Assembly (NCBI GenBank): GCA_029891345.1
Contig: CM056995.1
Span: forward strand, 217,562,547-217,626,546
DNA length: 64,000 nucleotides
Direction of reading: 5' to 3'
Source: Dryococelus australis
Lineage: Eukaryota; Arthropoda; Insecta; Phasmatodea; Phasmatidae
A program made the translations under genes and the position numbers. Numbering within the stretch: the stretch's first letter is position 1; every line of letters begins with the position of its first letter. Below, piece after piece: positions 1 to 12,160 of the stretch. The notes under the pieces are model-generated. The model was given only the letters and a program-made list of their open reading frames with translations. It was not told where the DNA came from and did not search any database.

Positions 1-469
1 TAACTGAATTAATTGCAAGAAAACATTTAATAAGCTTTCTTTTGCAAACCTACGACCGTTAAAAACTTTAAACGTCCATTCAGAAACTTCCCAGAATGCA
101 ACTGATGTGAGCAATTGAAAAATGCTTATATTATGAGGTATTCAAATTAATGGTGCTTTGACACAACATTATGGTACAGTTCATACCAATATTACTTAAT
201 CATCGTACACAAATCCAAATAATAATACATGTACCATAAATGGTAGCCTACGTCAATCATTTCGCCGGCCCTACCTATACATACAGAGTGGACTGTTCGT
301 ATATTTATCTATTTTATTTTCGAAGTTCTACTTGATATATTGAAGATAATTATATAATTGTTTGAAGTTGATTGAGTTGAAGGTTTGTATTTTATTTATT
401 TCGCTGTTTCAGTGTTTGTGTGTAACAGCCCACACATTGGGGTAGCCACTGGTTATTATTAAGAAATAT
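1..469. other. AT-rich sequence, no feature recognised
   Basis: No coding signal or recognisable repeat before the inverted terminus of the DNA transposon that starts at 470. Confidence 0.5.
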
Positions 470-962
470 GAGTTGTCCATTACCAAACAGGGCTAATTGC
501 ATTTGGTGCACTTTTGAGAAAAAATGAGAAAAACCTTTAATTTAGGATCTCCATGATTTCTCTTGTTTTAACTTTATGCTGTCTGTAAATGCATAAGGAT
601 TAGAAACTAACAAGTTCCTAATGATTATCACTAAATATAAATGAGCTAAAATCAGTTTTAGTTGGCAGCTAGTTTTGGAACAGTTTTTGGCAATTGACTA
701 GTTTTGGAAATGGCCGCTACGTAACTAGCAAGTTTTGATACTGTGAATGTAATTTGACACTTCTGCAACTCGTAACGAGTAAAAAGAAGAAACATACAGG
801 AAATAACACAAAGTACACACAATAAAGGAACATAAACCATTGTATTGAACAATGTAAACCAATATGTTTGAACACTTTACACATATTTAAACTTATTTAA
901 AGATGTTTGATCTATTTGATAGTGTCTTAGTCAAATACCAATTTTTTAGTAAATAATAATAC

Positions 963-1791
963 TGTTACAATTTCTCTCTCTAGAAATTAAGTGGGCTATA
1001 CCAAGTTCGTTAAGGGGTGGAGGTCTTAATCAAATAAAAGAAATGATTATAATTTCCTTATTTTATTTAGAATAACTACAGCAAATTTCCCTGAACTATG
1101 AACTTAAATAATTAAAGATCAGTCTCAATAGACAGTGTATCAACCTATTCAATTATTTTATAATTTATGCATTCATATTTGACCATTTGAATATTTACAA
1201 TAAAATCAGTATTACACTTCCATTCTGTCCCACCTTAGTTCAGTCCATGTCCTGCCAGTTGCAACGTTCTAGAGTCCTCCAAGCGCCCTCACACACTGTA
1301 GATTTCACTCGTCGGTTTTACACCCTCTCGTCCATTCAAGCTACGAACACCTCACTTGCGCACACTCGGCCAGGTGGCCTCCGTCAAAGATTCCCAGCTG
1401 CTGGGTTGTGGCAGTATATATAGTGTCTTAGGCCGCCACCTAGAATCTTCCCCAACTCACGTGATACGTTGCTGAGGCGTCAGCCAGTCTCACCAGAATA
1501 TACTTGCGTCGTCGCTAAACGTATCGGAAACTCTAGCAGGCGAGAGGTGGTCTATGATGCCAGCCAGTCTCACCATAATATACTTGCGTCATCGCTAAAC
1601 GTGTTGGAAACTCGAGCAGGAGAGAGGTGGTCTGTGACGCCAGCAAGTTTCGCAGCTATCAGCATTCGCGGGATTCCCAGAAGAGGGATCAGGATGTCGC
1701 GAGCGCATCGTTCCAGGAAGAGGGGAGGGCTAAGTGGGTCTCCAATTATGGCGCGGGGGAGCTGAATCAGTGCCAGCTTCAGCACGTAACA
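963..1791 (-). mobile_element. Solo LTR of a gypsy-type element, minus orientation
   Basis: The sequence starts TGTTACAATT and ends GCACGTAACA, so the termini are TGTTAC...GTAACA. The first 100 bp share the phrase (C)AAGTTCRT..GGGGTGGAGGTCTTAAT with three other LTRs of the window (6546, 24319, 27575). A TATATATA box on the minus strand at 1415-1422 and a minus-strand AATAAA near 1060 fit U3-R-U5 order read right to left. Flanking ATAC/ATCC is a possible diverged 4-bp target duplication. No internal region is attached. Confidence 0.75.
1481..1665. repeat. 80-bp-period tandem repeat in LTR U3
   Basis: CAGCCAGTCTCACC recurs at 1481 and 1561, and a third, partial copy (CAGCAAGTTTC) starts at 1641, so the period is exactly 80. 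The two full units differ at a few bases only. They lie upstream of the LTR TATA box on the minus strand, the usual place of duplicated enhancers. Confidence 0.85.
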
Positions 1792-1893
1792 ATCCAATAT
1801 GTATGTTAACAACGAAGCTAAATTTTCTCTAGACAATATGTTGTTAGTATTCACTTAAATTAAATGTCTTGAGGCTACTATTTAAAATAGTTT

Positions 1894-3743
1894 TTACACT
1901 CTAAAATTTATCTCTTCCATTGGTTCATTATTTTCTTCATGTTGAGTATACATTTCCATTCCTTTTGATGTAATGTTTTTGAAATACCGCAGATCTTCTT
2001 TTGCAACCCAATCTTCACCATAGTGTTTGTTGAGCAGTTTCAGAATATCCCTTAGTTTGTCTTTGTTAACTGGGATTCCCACAGGTAAGTCTTTCGGCTG
2101 AATGTCTGAAACAAATCGCTGGGTTTGTTAAGGGGTAGTGGCGTCCCTAGATCACTTTTGTAGAACATCTCACCACGGACGAGTGCATTCTTGTTCTTGC
2201 TTCTTGAGATTACAAAACGTTTAAATTTTGAAAAAGGGAAATGCCAAGACTTAGTTGGTTTAAGAGTTTCTGTGCAGCTTGACTTTCAGTCATAGCATAA
2301 AAAGTCTTTTCCTAGCTGGAAGACTGTTCTAACTTCTTCAAAGACCTGTATGTACTGAGAAGGACTTGTAATTAACTCCATTTTTCGGAATTTTTTTCCC
2401 AATCTGCCAAAAAGTCTGTCTTGGAGGAAGGAAGGAGTGGCCAGTGACTGGAAAGTATGCATGAACTTTTTTCACATTACGTAACAGATCTTTAAGAAGG
2501 ATCTTGGCCAACATCCCAATTAATATGGAATTTTTATTTTGTCCTGCAGTCCCGTTAGCATACAATTCAATTGCCTGAGTGTCTTCTAAAGACATGTTTA
2601 TTAGATGGTGATGCAAAGCTCACAATTTGATTGAACCCTATATAATCATCAGATTCGGACCATGTGTAGATGAATGTATTTTGTTTGGTCTGTAGATCCT
2701 TAGAAGAACCTTCACAAATAGTCAAATTATATTTGTGAAGTTGGTGCGAATAGTAACTAGTTACTTTGATCTGGTAACTTCATAATTGGGAGTTTCTTTT
2801 GATAGTCAAATGAAAACTTTTTGACACCATCCGTAGTGTTTCTAAGACTTTCATAGAAAGCACTTGCTCTTAACTTGTGAACTCTTTAACTCCGTCATCA
2901 GTTCAATTTTACGATTTCCTGCAGAATTTTTAATTTTACCCTTTAATTAAAGGCACGCAGAGCATACATACATTGGTTGCTGGAGTTTTGAAGCATATAT
3001 TATATTCTTTGTTGAAAATAGTTCTAAAATACTCATACTATACTACAAGTTCTTGTGAAACACTAGCATTGTGTGCTAACCAAAGTTTCTTGATCGACAA
3101 GTCGCTTGTCTATCACATCCCATTTCTTGGCAGTAGTGTGATTCAAGAGGTTCAAGAGCCTCAATAAATGTTTTCACCGAGCTACGTTTGCCAGAATACT
3201 TAATTTTGCACATTTCTTTAGGGCTCTCACTGGTAAGTATATTGCATCTGTTGATCAGCTGAACTCTATGTTTAGAAATTCCTAGGAAGCCTAAAAGCTT
3301 CTTTTGGCAAACTTGAACGTCATGTTTTCCACTTTCTACTCTAAATCTTGGCACATAATACTTATTTGTACATACCCTATTGACAGGAGTATGATCATCA
3401 ATGTCTTTATGGCTTGGTCGGGCTTGTGTTTCGTTGTAAATATACTTCAATATAAATCCATCTTGTGTAATTTTGTCATTTGATGAATAAAAAGCTTGGT
3501 GAAACATTCTAATCTAATGCATATTCAAAGTAAAGTATCGTATTTAAAAGTAGACTTCTTACCTTCTTTATAGTTACACTTGGTCAAGGTAGACAGATGC
3601 TTTGAAACATATAGTTGTTTTTTCAGTACGCTTTTCTTCCACTGTGGCTTATTTCTTCCCTTTTTTCTACTTTTGTTTCCTCTAACACTTTTAATTAAAC
3701 CCTCAACTCTCACTTCTTCCTCAATATTCACATTTAAACTCAT
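1894..3743 (-). pseudogene. Broken transposase-like gene of a widespread uncharacterised arthropod family
   Basis: Open fragments on the minus strand run in order 3743-3525, 3507-3076, 2616-2338 and 2082-1894. The second fragment holds VCQKKLLGFLGIS and a later ESHYC, and the third holds GTAGQNKNS, the phrase VTGHSFLPP and a PKNG segment. Recalled from general knowledge, these match a common arthropod family of 'uncharacterised proteins' with the pattern VCKxxFLxxLGIS, DxCxGQNKN and GHSxLxxD. The GQNKN and GHS motifs look like the DDE/RNase H-like catalytic surroundings of a transposase. In this copy the residue before GQNKN and the Asp after GHSFLPP are changed, and frame breaks separate the pieces, so it is dead. 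Lying between matching inverted termini supports the transposase reading, which remains an inference. Confidence 0.6.
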
Positions 3744-4280
3744 TTTAAAACATAATGTAATTTTAAAGCAACAACATCACTTCTCAAACACTCCATGAAC
3801 TTTCAATACACACATTTGGAAACAATAGAATGTGTATCGTTAAATATACGTGTAACCAACCTCAAATGTTAATGAACATTAAATAAATACAGGTCTCTAC
3901 CATACAAAATGTTCTATATTAAAAAAATATTAAGGATTTTGTGAGAGCTTATATCAAGAGGCAAAATAACTCTTTGGTACTGCAATTTGGTAGTTCTACA
4001 ACTGAAATCATAAAAGTAGCCTTCTTAGATGCCAGAAACTAGCTAATTTAGGAAAAGTTTGGCCATTTGCAACTCAACTGTTTTGGAACAGTTTTTAGGT
4101 GCAATTAGACCTGTTTGGAATTGTATTCATTTCTTAACATTAAATTTTTGTAGGAATTGGAGTGTTTTGACACTGTAAAACCATTTGGAACTATGCATTT
4201 CAATCATACCAACATAATAGAATGAAAATATAAGTTTTTTTCAAATTTGTCAATGAGACAGTTTTGGAAATGGACAACTC

Positions 4281-6545
4281 ATATATAATATACTAGGCCT
4301 ATGATGAAAAGTAAGGTGAGTGAGCACTTCTGTGTGTAAACAATTACTTGCATTTGACTTTGAAAGTAAGTGACATTTTAAATGCTCCATTTGGTTTGTT
4401 TTCAGTGGTTGGAATTATTGCGCACATGTAGGGTGTAATAAAATACATTTAAAATACATACAAATTACAGGTGGTGTTGTGAGGAAAACTTATACTGTGT
4501 GCATCACTCTTAATCAGCATGAACATATGTATGCCAGTCAACTTGCTAGTATTCTTACCAATAAAATTAGCAGAGCAAAAAATAACACATAAAATTTGAA
4601 TCACTCTTGGGTGTGTACAAGGTAATGTACTGCCTTAAGATGAAAACAAAAGATTTAAAATTGTCTTTTACTATTTAATGTTAAAATAAAATTAGCTCTG
4701 GGAAAAACAAAATCATTCACGTTAGTCCATATGAATTACACTGTCCAGATCCTGAGTCTTGCAAAACTGAGCTTTCATTTGGTTGCATTTATGAGTATGT
4801 ATTTTTATACTGAGCATACTGTGTTTCAATCAAGCAATTAAAGTCTGTCTGTTTACTTTTCCTTACAAACAAATCAAATCAAAAGAAAATAAGTCTGATA
4901 AACAGAATATGTTGGGCACCTAGCTCGTGGAGAGCTTAAAAGAATTTTGAGACTTTTACAAATTCCCAGGGTACACTATTGGGCTTCCAGTTCTCAATAC
5001 TTATTTGTGTACTAATTGTTAGTATTTTCCAATACATGGCCCAAAATTATTACGCTGTTCAGAAAATTCGAACACATGTAAGACACTTGATTTTTCAATA
5101 AAAGTTGGTTATAACACATTGTTCAACAAAAAAAAAAATAGTTCACTTCAGTTACTCAATCTGTAGAAATGTCTAGGATACCAAGCTAGACCGTCGGTTA
5201 TAACTGTCTTACATAGAACAACCTAGGCCAATGCTGTCAAACTCAGCTGTGCCAGCCTGACGTCACAAGGAGAAAACAAAACAAATACTCTACCTCCTTG
5301 GCGCCAGCCTACACTACAGTAGCGCTTGCTTACTACAATAAACACACTAAAACTTGAATAAAAATTTTTATCAAACAAATTTGAGTATTAATTACAGCAT
5401 CATTAAAATAGCAAAAAATATTCATCACATTAACTTCATAAAATAAACATTTGTTAACTTTGCAGCGATTTTGCAGACCCAGTATTTTAAAAACCATTCG
5501 TACATTAAAAATAGCGGTAAAAATAAAATATAGATAGGTGAACATCAAATTCCCTCCAAATCACATTATTTACAACACTTAATAAAAAAAATGTAAACAT
5601 CGGATACAAAAATTTGTTACAGTAAAATATGTAAACAAACCATTTAGGCCTACAAAAATACTTGAAATATTCCTTTTAAATATGTTTTAAATACATTCCC
5701 AGTGTAAATATGTGAGTTGAACTATACAAATATATAGACATATGTACACTCATAGATAAGGCTTTATTATGACACGTGAAAAAAATAAGTTAACACAAGA
5801 CAATAAAAGAAAAAACGTAAATAAACAACTGTTGCTGGGGCAGTGCAACCTTGACTCAGCACAATATCATCAAGTCCGTGTAGATGTTGATCAGCAGGTA
5901 AGCCTTGAGTAATTCACCAGAATTACATGTTTTTCCACCACAGTTTTACACCTGTGTTGTTTATACCTGAATAGCACTATTTCCGTGGCATTAATATACC
6001 CTATGAATAACATTTTAATCATTAACAATTTCGTTCAAACAGTAATCCCACATTTAATACAATTATTCAACCCGATATAAATATATCCTACGTAAATTAT
6101 ATGTATTTTATAGCATAAACACAACAATCTTGATAACTCTCCTCTATCACATTTGATTTTTTTTTACAGAAAACTACTTGAAGCCCCTCCAAAATTCCTA
6201 GTAATCATGATTACTAATAATCATATCTAACATATCCAGGTGTTATTAGTCCGATTTTCGAAAAAGCCCCTTTTCTGGAATTTTACAGATTGATTTTTTT
6301 ATTAATTAATTCATTTTTTTATTCATGAGCAAGCTTTGGACTCAAGACATAATATAAAAATTAGCATGAAAATGTTACAAAATATAGCACAAATGTGAAT
6401 ACAAGTAATACCAATAGTACAAGGGGCTATCAGACAAAACAATTTCACAAAGTATAAATAGTATACAATTAATGCACAATGGATTCAGTAGTACACAAAG
6501 AATTACACACGATACACAAGTGATAGAAGTAGTAAACAAATAAAC
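4281..6545. other. AT-rich sequence without recognisable gene
   Basis: Only short open frames with low-complexity composition. No family recognised on either strand. Confidence 0.5.
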
Positions 6546-7115
6546 TGTTACATGCTGAGAGGACACCTAAGGGTGTATCGGAGTTCGTAAGAGACGGAGG
6601 TCTTAATAATAAAAAAAAATAAAAGAAACTAAATTTAATTTCTAATTTATTCACTCTGCTGCCGTGTACAACATCAATTACGTGTATCCACTTTTATTCT
6701 TTCTATTTAACAGTGAGCACACTGTTTAATGTTTATTTCAACTTTACTTTGATACTCGCAGTCGCCACCCTCCCTTTTCCAACAGTTGACTGCGCCGCTT
6801 GCTCGGGATTCCGCCAGTCATCTATTCAGCCACTCCAACTTAAAACTGCTAGCTCAGAGGCCTGCCACACTTAAATAGTCTTGGCCTGAACCTCTCGAAG
6901 GTTCAACACACTCCGAATTGCGCTGAGAAATGAAGTCAGTTGTCCAGAGCATTCTTCAGATATCAGCCGATAAATAATACTGCCATGGTAAGCAGCATGC
7001 ATGAAAAAGAGATTTTAAATGTTGCACACTTTGAGGTAACTGATATGCAACTGCAGCTCGGTCACCTGCATCTTATCTCGCCTGCCTGTGAGGCGCCGAC
7101 TGGTGACTTGTAACG
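6546..7115 (-). mobile_element. 3' LTR of a gypsy-type element, minus orientation
   Basis: Begins TGTTACATGC and shares GTATCGGAGTTCGTRAGRGACGGAGG with the LTRs at 24319 and 27575. It ends CTTGTAACG, a one-base variant of the GTAACA terminus. It is immediately followed on the right by a polypurine tract and the end of an integrase reading frame, so this is the 3' LTR of a minus-strand element. A TATA-like TATTTAAG lies on the minus strand near 6870. Confidence 0.75.
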
Positions 7116-7128
7116 CTACCCCCTCCTC
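7116..7128 (-). other. Polypurine tract of the gypsy element
   Basis: On the minus strand GAGGAGGGGGTAG directly precedes the LTR, in the standard position for the plus-strand primer of reverse transcription. It overlaps the integrase stop codon. Confidence 0.7.
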
Positions 7129-7300
7129 AAGTCTGTTCATCCCGAACAGACGCTTCAATGTCCGAACCTTCGTAGAGCGCCAGTCAGTCGATGTGGACAA
7201 TCTTCGGCTTCGCCCAAGAACCTTGACGACGAATCCAAAAGATCATGTTGATCTTCTATTAAATCCTGTAGGGGCCTTCCCAATATTTCTGTAGATTTGA
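7127..7300 (-). pseudogene. Gypsy integrase C-terminal tail (relic)
   Basis: Read on the minus strand, one frame gives AKPKIVHID, a stop, then LALYEGSDIEA and a terminal TGA at 7127-7129. This matches the KPKVVHVDRLAPY-type ending of Ty3/gypsy integrases. An in-frame stop replaces the Arg after HID, and the frame breaks further upstream. The remainder of pol is not recognisable beyond about 7300. Confidence 0.65.
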
Positions 7301-10300
7301 GTATCCTTTTTTTCTCTGTGACTTATAAAGCCAAACCAGTTGTCGTTCTTGAAATACAGCACTGTACATTCTCCTCTCATGCTAGGTCTTCATCCTGTCA
7401 CTATATGGTCATTTGTGCCTTATAGGACTAATCACATTTCATTAACAGTTTGAAAAGATGGGGCAACTCCAAAATTTCCCCTTGTTTCTTCCTCTAAACA
7501 TCATCTACCAATATGATAAATGCTGGCACTTGCAGTGTACACTCACTATAAGAGTTGCAATTATGGTTACGACTCGACGTGTCGTGGCCTCCCATCTAAC
7601 TCTAATTCGCTCCTCTAAAAGAAGCCGAGTGGGTATAATAAGCACTGGCTTATTATAGTAGGACATCTGTCCTCAGTGGATTACGTTGGTGCCACTTGGT
7701 GTAGTCATGTAAGGCTAATGGGTTGGCACAATGTGACAAAACTGGCTGAGTGTATCTCAGGGGAACAAGTCTGACATGGCTTAATTGACAAGCCTGAACT
7801 GCGTACAATTACACCCCACGTTGGGTGCTTATTATTATCATGTGTGCACTGCCTTTAGAGTAGAAAGATAGGAAATAACATTGCACAAAATGTACGTACA
7901 TAAATACACAAGTTAACTAAGGTCGACGCTGAGTCACTAGCCCATCATGTTGGTTTAAGATGCCAGCTAGGGTGGGATGTCGGGCACATTGGGGCTGTGG
8001 TATAGGAGGTTTGTTGACGGTTACTTGGGGAGTCGAACCCCTGACTCTAAGCTTTAACAGAAGTTGGTAACGTACGGTAGATCTGTGAGTGGTTGGTTTA
8101 GTAAAGGAAGAAGTGTACATCAACCATTTTGATGTCAGCGTCATGAAGGACATTCAAGTAATGTAAAACTGTTATTACAAGGAGGCGTTACACTGAGGTG
8201 CTTTCCGTGTGTAAGTATGTAGGCATGTAGGTTTGCGTATAGGGACGAAGTCAGGTGTGGTAAAATTTATACTAGGGTGATGCCTTACTTTGGATACTCC
8301 TGGGCACAGAGCTCTAGCTGGTGGAGACTGGCGACTTGCAGGTGATGGCGGCTGAACAGCGGCCGGTGCTGGCTGCAGTGAAGTCGTGCCCAGGTAGTAA
8401 TCCAAGATAAAGGATGGTACTAATGGAGTATATGCGACGAGAACTGGATCGTAACCTAATAGGAAATCTTGGTACTATGTAATTAACCAGTGTATGACAT
8501 GAGGTTTACTAGATGTCTGAGTAGGTGGTTTGAGTAAGGGTGTTGGGGTGTTTACTTGGTTCTTTACTAATTCTAGAATTTCACTAACAAGGTTGTATAC
8601 ATCGACTTTGTGTTTATGTTTGATAGACTGTACCACCTTTATGGTTGCATGGCATTGGAATACTGTTAACAATATAATAGGAGATAGCTGGTGTAACACG
8701 TCCTCCTGTGTGTAGTACTGAACACTTTATGTTCCACAAGTTCACACACACAGATATTCCTGCTTGGCTTTTTAAGGTGGTGGGTGGAAAGTACGCTGTG
8801 TAAATGAAGCTTGTGGGGTAGCAGTGACAGGTGAAGTTTCACTGTGGGTTCAGTGGTCAGAATAATCCTCTCTCCTTTCCTTCAGCCTTTTACAGCGATG
8901 AGGCGGAGTAGGGATGAACTCAGAGCAATGAATTCCACACGTGAAAAGTGTTAGCCTACCTTCGTGGCTTTCTTAAGTGAGGTGCCTGTTACTCCTTTAT
9001 GGAAGAAGTAATACTGGCCAGGTGGGCCTGAATAGGATAATATAAAATATTGTAATACACAATGCCTTAGGGGATGAAATTTAGGGAACCCTTATTCTCA
9101 AGAAATAAAAGATTTAAATCCAATGATATGAGCTTTTATTACAAAGCTACTTAAACAATGGGGCTGCACTCTCCTAGAAATATATTTAAAATACACGTAA
9201 AAAGAAAAGGTTTATATTAGGAGAAGACATCCTGAATAAAATATTAATTGCATGTATGATTATTACGTGATTGGTAGTAGCCACACTAATGAAATTAAAT
9301 TTAATTTGGGACATGTTCGTAAGGAACCTAATTAAAAGTATCACCAGAAGGGTGCTGAAGAAGTGTGGTGTTGTGGATTTACCAGAAGGAACGTTGTCAA
9401 TGGCTGGAGTCCAAGGAAGGGAAGAGATTGACAGCATTGGTAGATCCTCTGGTGGTATTGGTGTCCGGAAGGCCTCTGGAGCTGGAGATTCAGAAGAGGT
9501 GGAAGACCCTCTGGACTGCTGGCGGGTTCTCCGGAGCTGCCGGAGGACGTTGAAGTGTGGGACCCTTGGGAGTCTTGAGGCTACAGACATGGCATGAAGG
9601 GATGTAGCAGCTAGTGGTCGCTGTTAGTTCAACCTTGTGGCCTTTTACAGCAGGAGGCAGAGGTTAGTACTTACCCTTGGGGGGGGGGGGGGGGTTGACA
9701 CTTTCCACTGGCCTTTTACATTGGTTGAGGTGCAGAAGATTGCCCTGAGGCCAGGTCCTGCTGCGTCTTTTGTACTTATCAGTTCAGTTTGGTGGTGCTC
9801 CAAGGGGCAAGGGGGGAGGAAGTTCTGTCCTCTTGGGGGTTGATCTCGTGATGTCACACATAGGCGACTGGATTCTTATCTCTGCTGTGCTCACCACAAG
9901 GCTGCGAGGTGATAGTGTGATCTGGCCAGCCTGCGCATCTTGGAGGCAGTGAATGCTCTGGTGGGTGGCGCTTGGCTCTTCAGCTGCAGGATAGTGAAAT
10001 ACCAGTGCCGTTCTGGAGTAGCGGGGAATTCAAACTGTAGCAGAGGGGTGATGCTGTTGACGCTTGTGATGTGTAGCTTTGCTTATAGGAGCACAAGTTC
10101 GAGACTTAATATGGATGCTGTTCCAAGGCGCTCGTACAGACACATGTCTTGTCTCCGTTTCTTCCTTCAACAGTGGTTTAGGACTGGCCCATAAGGAGTA
10201 TCCAAGATGGGGCGCAGTCGCAAGTAGAGTACACTACATAAAAGCGCAGATAGCGTCACACATTAGTATTCAGGCTGTGTTACACCTTATTTCAATTTTT

Positions 10301-10940
10301 TTTGTTTTTTTTTGTTGTAATTTGTGTTTTCATTTTGCAAGGTTCCATGATCAGTTTATGACAATGTTGTGTACATAACAGACATCTACGTAAGAACATT
10401 TACTTATTTGAAAGAAAGAAGTGTTATTCATAGTGAAACATACTCGTTTTAAATCCAAATATCAACCAGTTACACATGGCTGTAAATGAAATTGATTTTT
10501 GCCAATTAAATTAATAGGGTCACAACTCAAAGTCCCATATGTTCATGCAGCACAAAAACACAGCACTTCAGTGCTGATTTGGCAAATCTAGAAATACTGT
10601 GGCTTGTAATTGAAGATGGCTGTGGTTTATCGAATGAGCTAAAGCAGGCATGTCATACTCATACTAATCAAGGATTTATTCCTCTGTCTTTTCATTAGGT
10701 TATGTTATTTAAACGCTGATATCATGGGAAAGTGCTACTTCAATGAGGAAGGAGTGAGCCCATAAACGAGACAATTCAAATGCATGTTGCATGCTGTGTT
10801 TGACATTTTAACATTGTCAAAGTGTCCAGGTCAACTACGGCTTGCAAGTGTGCAGCCAATTTAACTGGAAATCAATGATTACCCATCAATCCCCGGTTGG
10901 TGCCAACAGTACGTACCCAACAACCGCACATTTTGGAAGT
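7301..10940. other. Unresolved, locally GC-rich repeat-like region
   Basis: The interval is richer in GC than its surroundings (7900-8450 and 9350-10250 especially). It has several Pro/Ser-rich minus-strand frames (7917-8153, 8175-8405, 9186-9590) that resemble the linker parts of degenerate Gag, but I cannot match any to a named domain. CCCCACGTTGGG at 7812-7823 matches the primer-binding-site core seen at 46.19 kb in the same orientation, hinting at a second, broken LTR element. A run of 16 G lies at 9679-9694. No host exon is supported. Confidence 0.35.
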
Positions 10941-10949
10941 CCGTTCTGT

Positions 10950-12160
10950 GCTTGATGAAGCCACTAAGAAAGTGGTGTGCTGTGTGCTCAAGTGCATTGT
11001 GTCCGGGTTTCCAGCAGCATCTTGTGAGAACCTCAATTAATCTGTGTTTCGGGAAGAAGTAATGAAAGGCTTCACCTTAAGTAAAACAAAATTCAGGTAT
11101 CTTGTTACTGATGCTGTGGGTCCTTGCTTTAAAAAGCTGCTTGTAGATGATATTTTGGGGGCATTTTATAGTTTATCTTCATCAACAATTTATAGTTTAT
11201 CTTCACCAACAATGCCAGTTACAAGGACCTACAAACAGACGTGGTTTACTTTTCAGAAAAAAATGGAAATGGTATAGTTCTCTACTATCATCTTGAAACA
11301 TTTTGCATCACTTGTCTACTGCGGAGATAGTGAAAGGGAAGTTGTGTGATTCAGTTGACAATGCTGGCCTTCCACAAAACAAGCTTCTAATGCTCTGCAG
11401 GGATGGATCTGTGGTAAACAAGAAAATTGAGCATCTAATTATTGAACTCGGAGGTAAACCTCTACCACAAATGGGATCTTGCAACAATCAAATCCTTCAC
11501 AATGTCTTTGAAAAAGGTCTGTATGTCTTTGGCTGACAGATCTGAGCTGGTTTTCATAGTGCATCCATTTTTTGCCTTGCCTCTGAGAAGGGAGAACTTT
11601 TGTGTTATCCAGTAGAAGGTTTCTGTCTCTGAGCATCATTTATGAAACATGTTGATTCCAGGGTGTATTTCCTTTCTATTTATATTCTAGACCTTATAAC
11701 TTATTTTTCATTGCAGGAAATGATAAAACATTCTCGGTCACAAATTTTTATTCCAGCTGGCTCTCTTCAACTCACAGTAGAACGCCTTCTAGAACAGTGG
11801 TTGGCTATGAGGAAGTACATCTTCACTTTGTCCCCCAGAAACAGGACAGTTTGACAAAGAACAAGCTTTGTGAAGAAATTGTTGCTCTTATAAAGTAGAT
11901 AATCAGGGAGCAACTTCACTTTATGTGCTCCAGTTCGGAGCATGCTTTACGGGCATCTTCCAGAGAGCTGAGCGGTTGATACATGTCATGTATGATGAGC
12001 TGAGGAGACTGGCCATGAATTTGATGGGGTATTTCTGTAAACCTTCGTCAGTCGAGGAGCTGCTAGCGTGGAGTGTACTAGGAAATTCTTCAAAAGCAGC
12101 ATCTCGTTCCTGCAACCAAACTGCAGCTGGACGATAAGGTCGCATCCTTTCTCTCTGAAA
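10950..12160 (+). pseudogene. hAT-like (BED/DUF4371-type) transposase relic
   Basis: Plus-strand fragments carry FPAASCENLN followed by a stop, then EEVMKGFTLSKTKF, FKKLLVDDI, AFYSLS, KLCDSVDNAGLPQNKLLML and VNKKIEHLI, and further on VERLLEQWLAMRKY. These resemble the DUF4371-like hAT transposase family common in insects: a SLSxDE region, a DGPNVN motif (here DGSVVN) and a WLTL..AVERLLEQW segment. Stops, frameshifts and a short internal duplication (ATTTATAGTTTATCTTCA, near 11161 and 11189) show decay. Domain assignment rests on recalled family patterns. Confidence 0.6.

Larger units (their letters stand above)
470..4280 (-). mobile_element. DNA transposon with inverted termini (3.8 kb), degenerate
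   Basis: The left end reads GAGTTGTCCATTACCAAA at 470. The right end, read on the minus strand from 4280, is GAGTTGTCCATTTCCAAA, a near-perfect inverted repeat. ATAT flanks both ends and could be a 4-bp target duplication, though it also extends the palindrome. The subterminal regions carry repeated GTTTTGGAA motifs (near 673, 702, 4080 and 4260, with variants between), as expected for transposase-binding sites. The interior holds a broken minus-strand transposase-like gene (1894-3743) and a later solo LTR insertion (963-1791). The superfamily cannot be assigned from sequence alone. Confidence 0.7.

Noticed and set aside
4300..4345. Additional MITE end (TAGGCCTATGATG ... GTGAGTGAGCACTTCTG)
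   Set aside because: The match to the TATAGG MITE is short and no second terminus was found.
9186..9590. 134-codon minus-strand frame and its 108-codon plus-strand mirror
   Set aside because: Both strands are open because of GC composition. No domain, and neighbouring frames are equally unconvincing.
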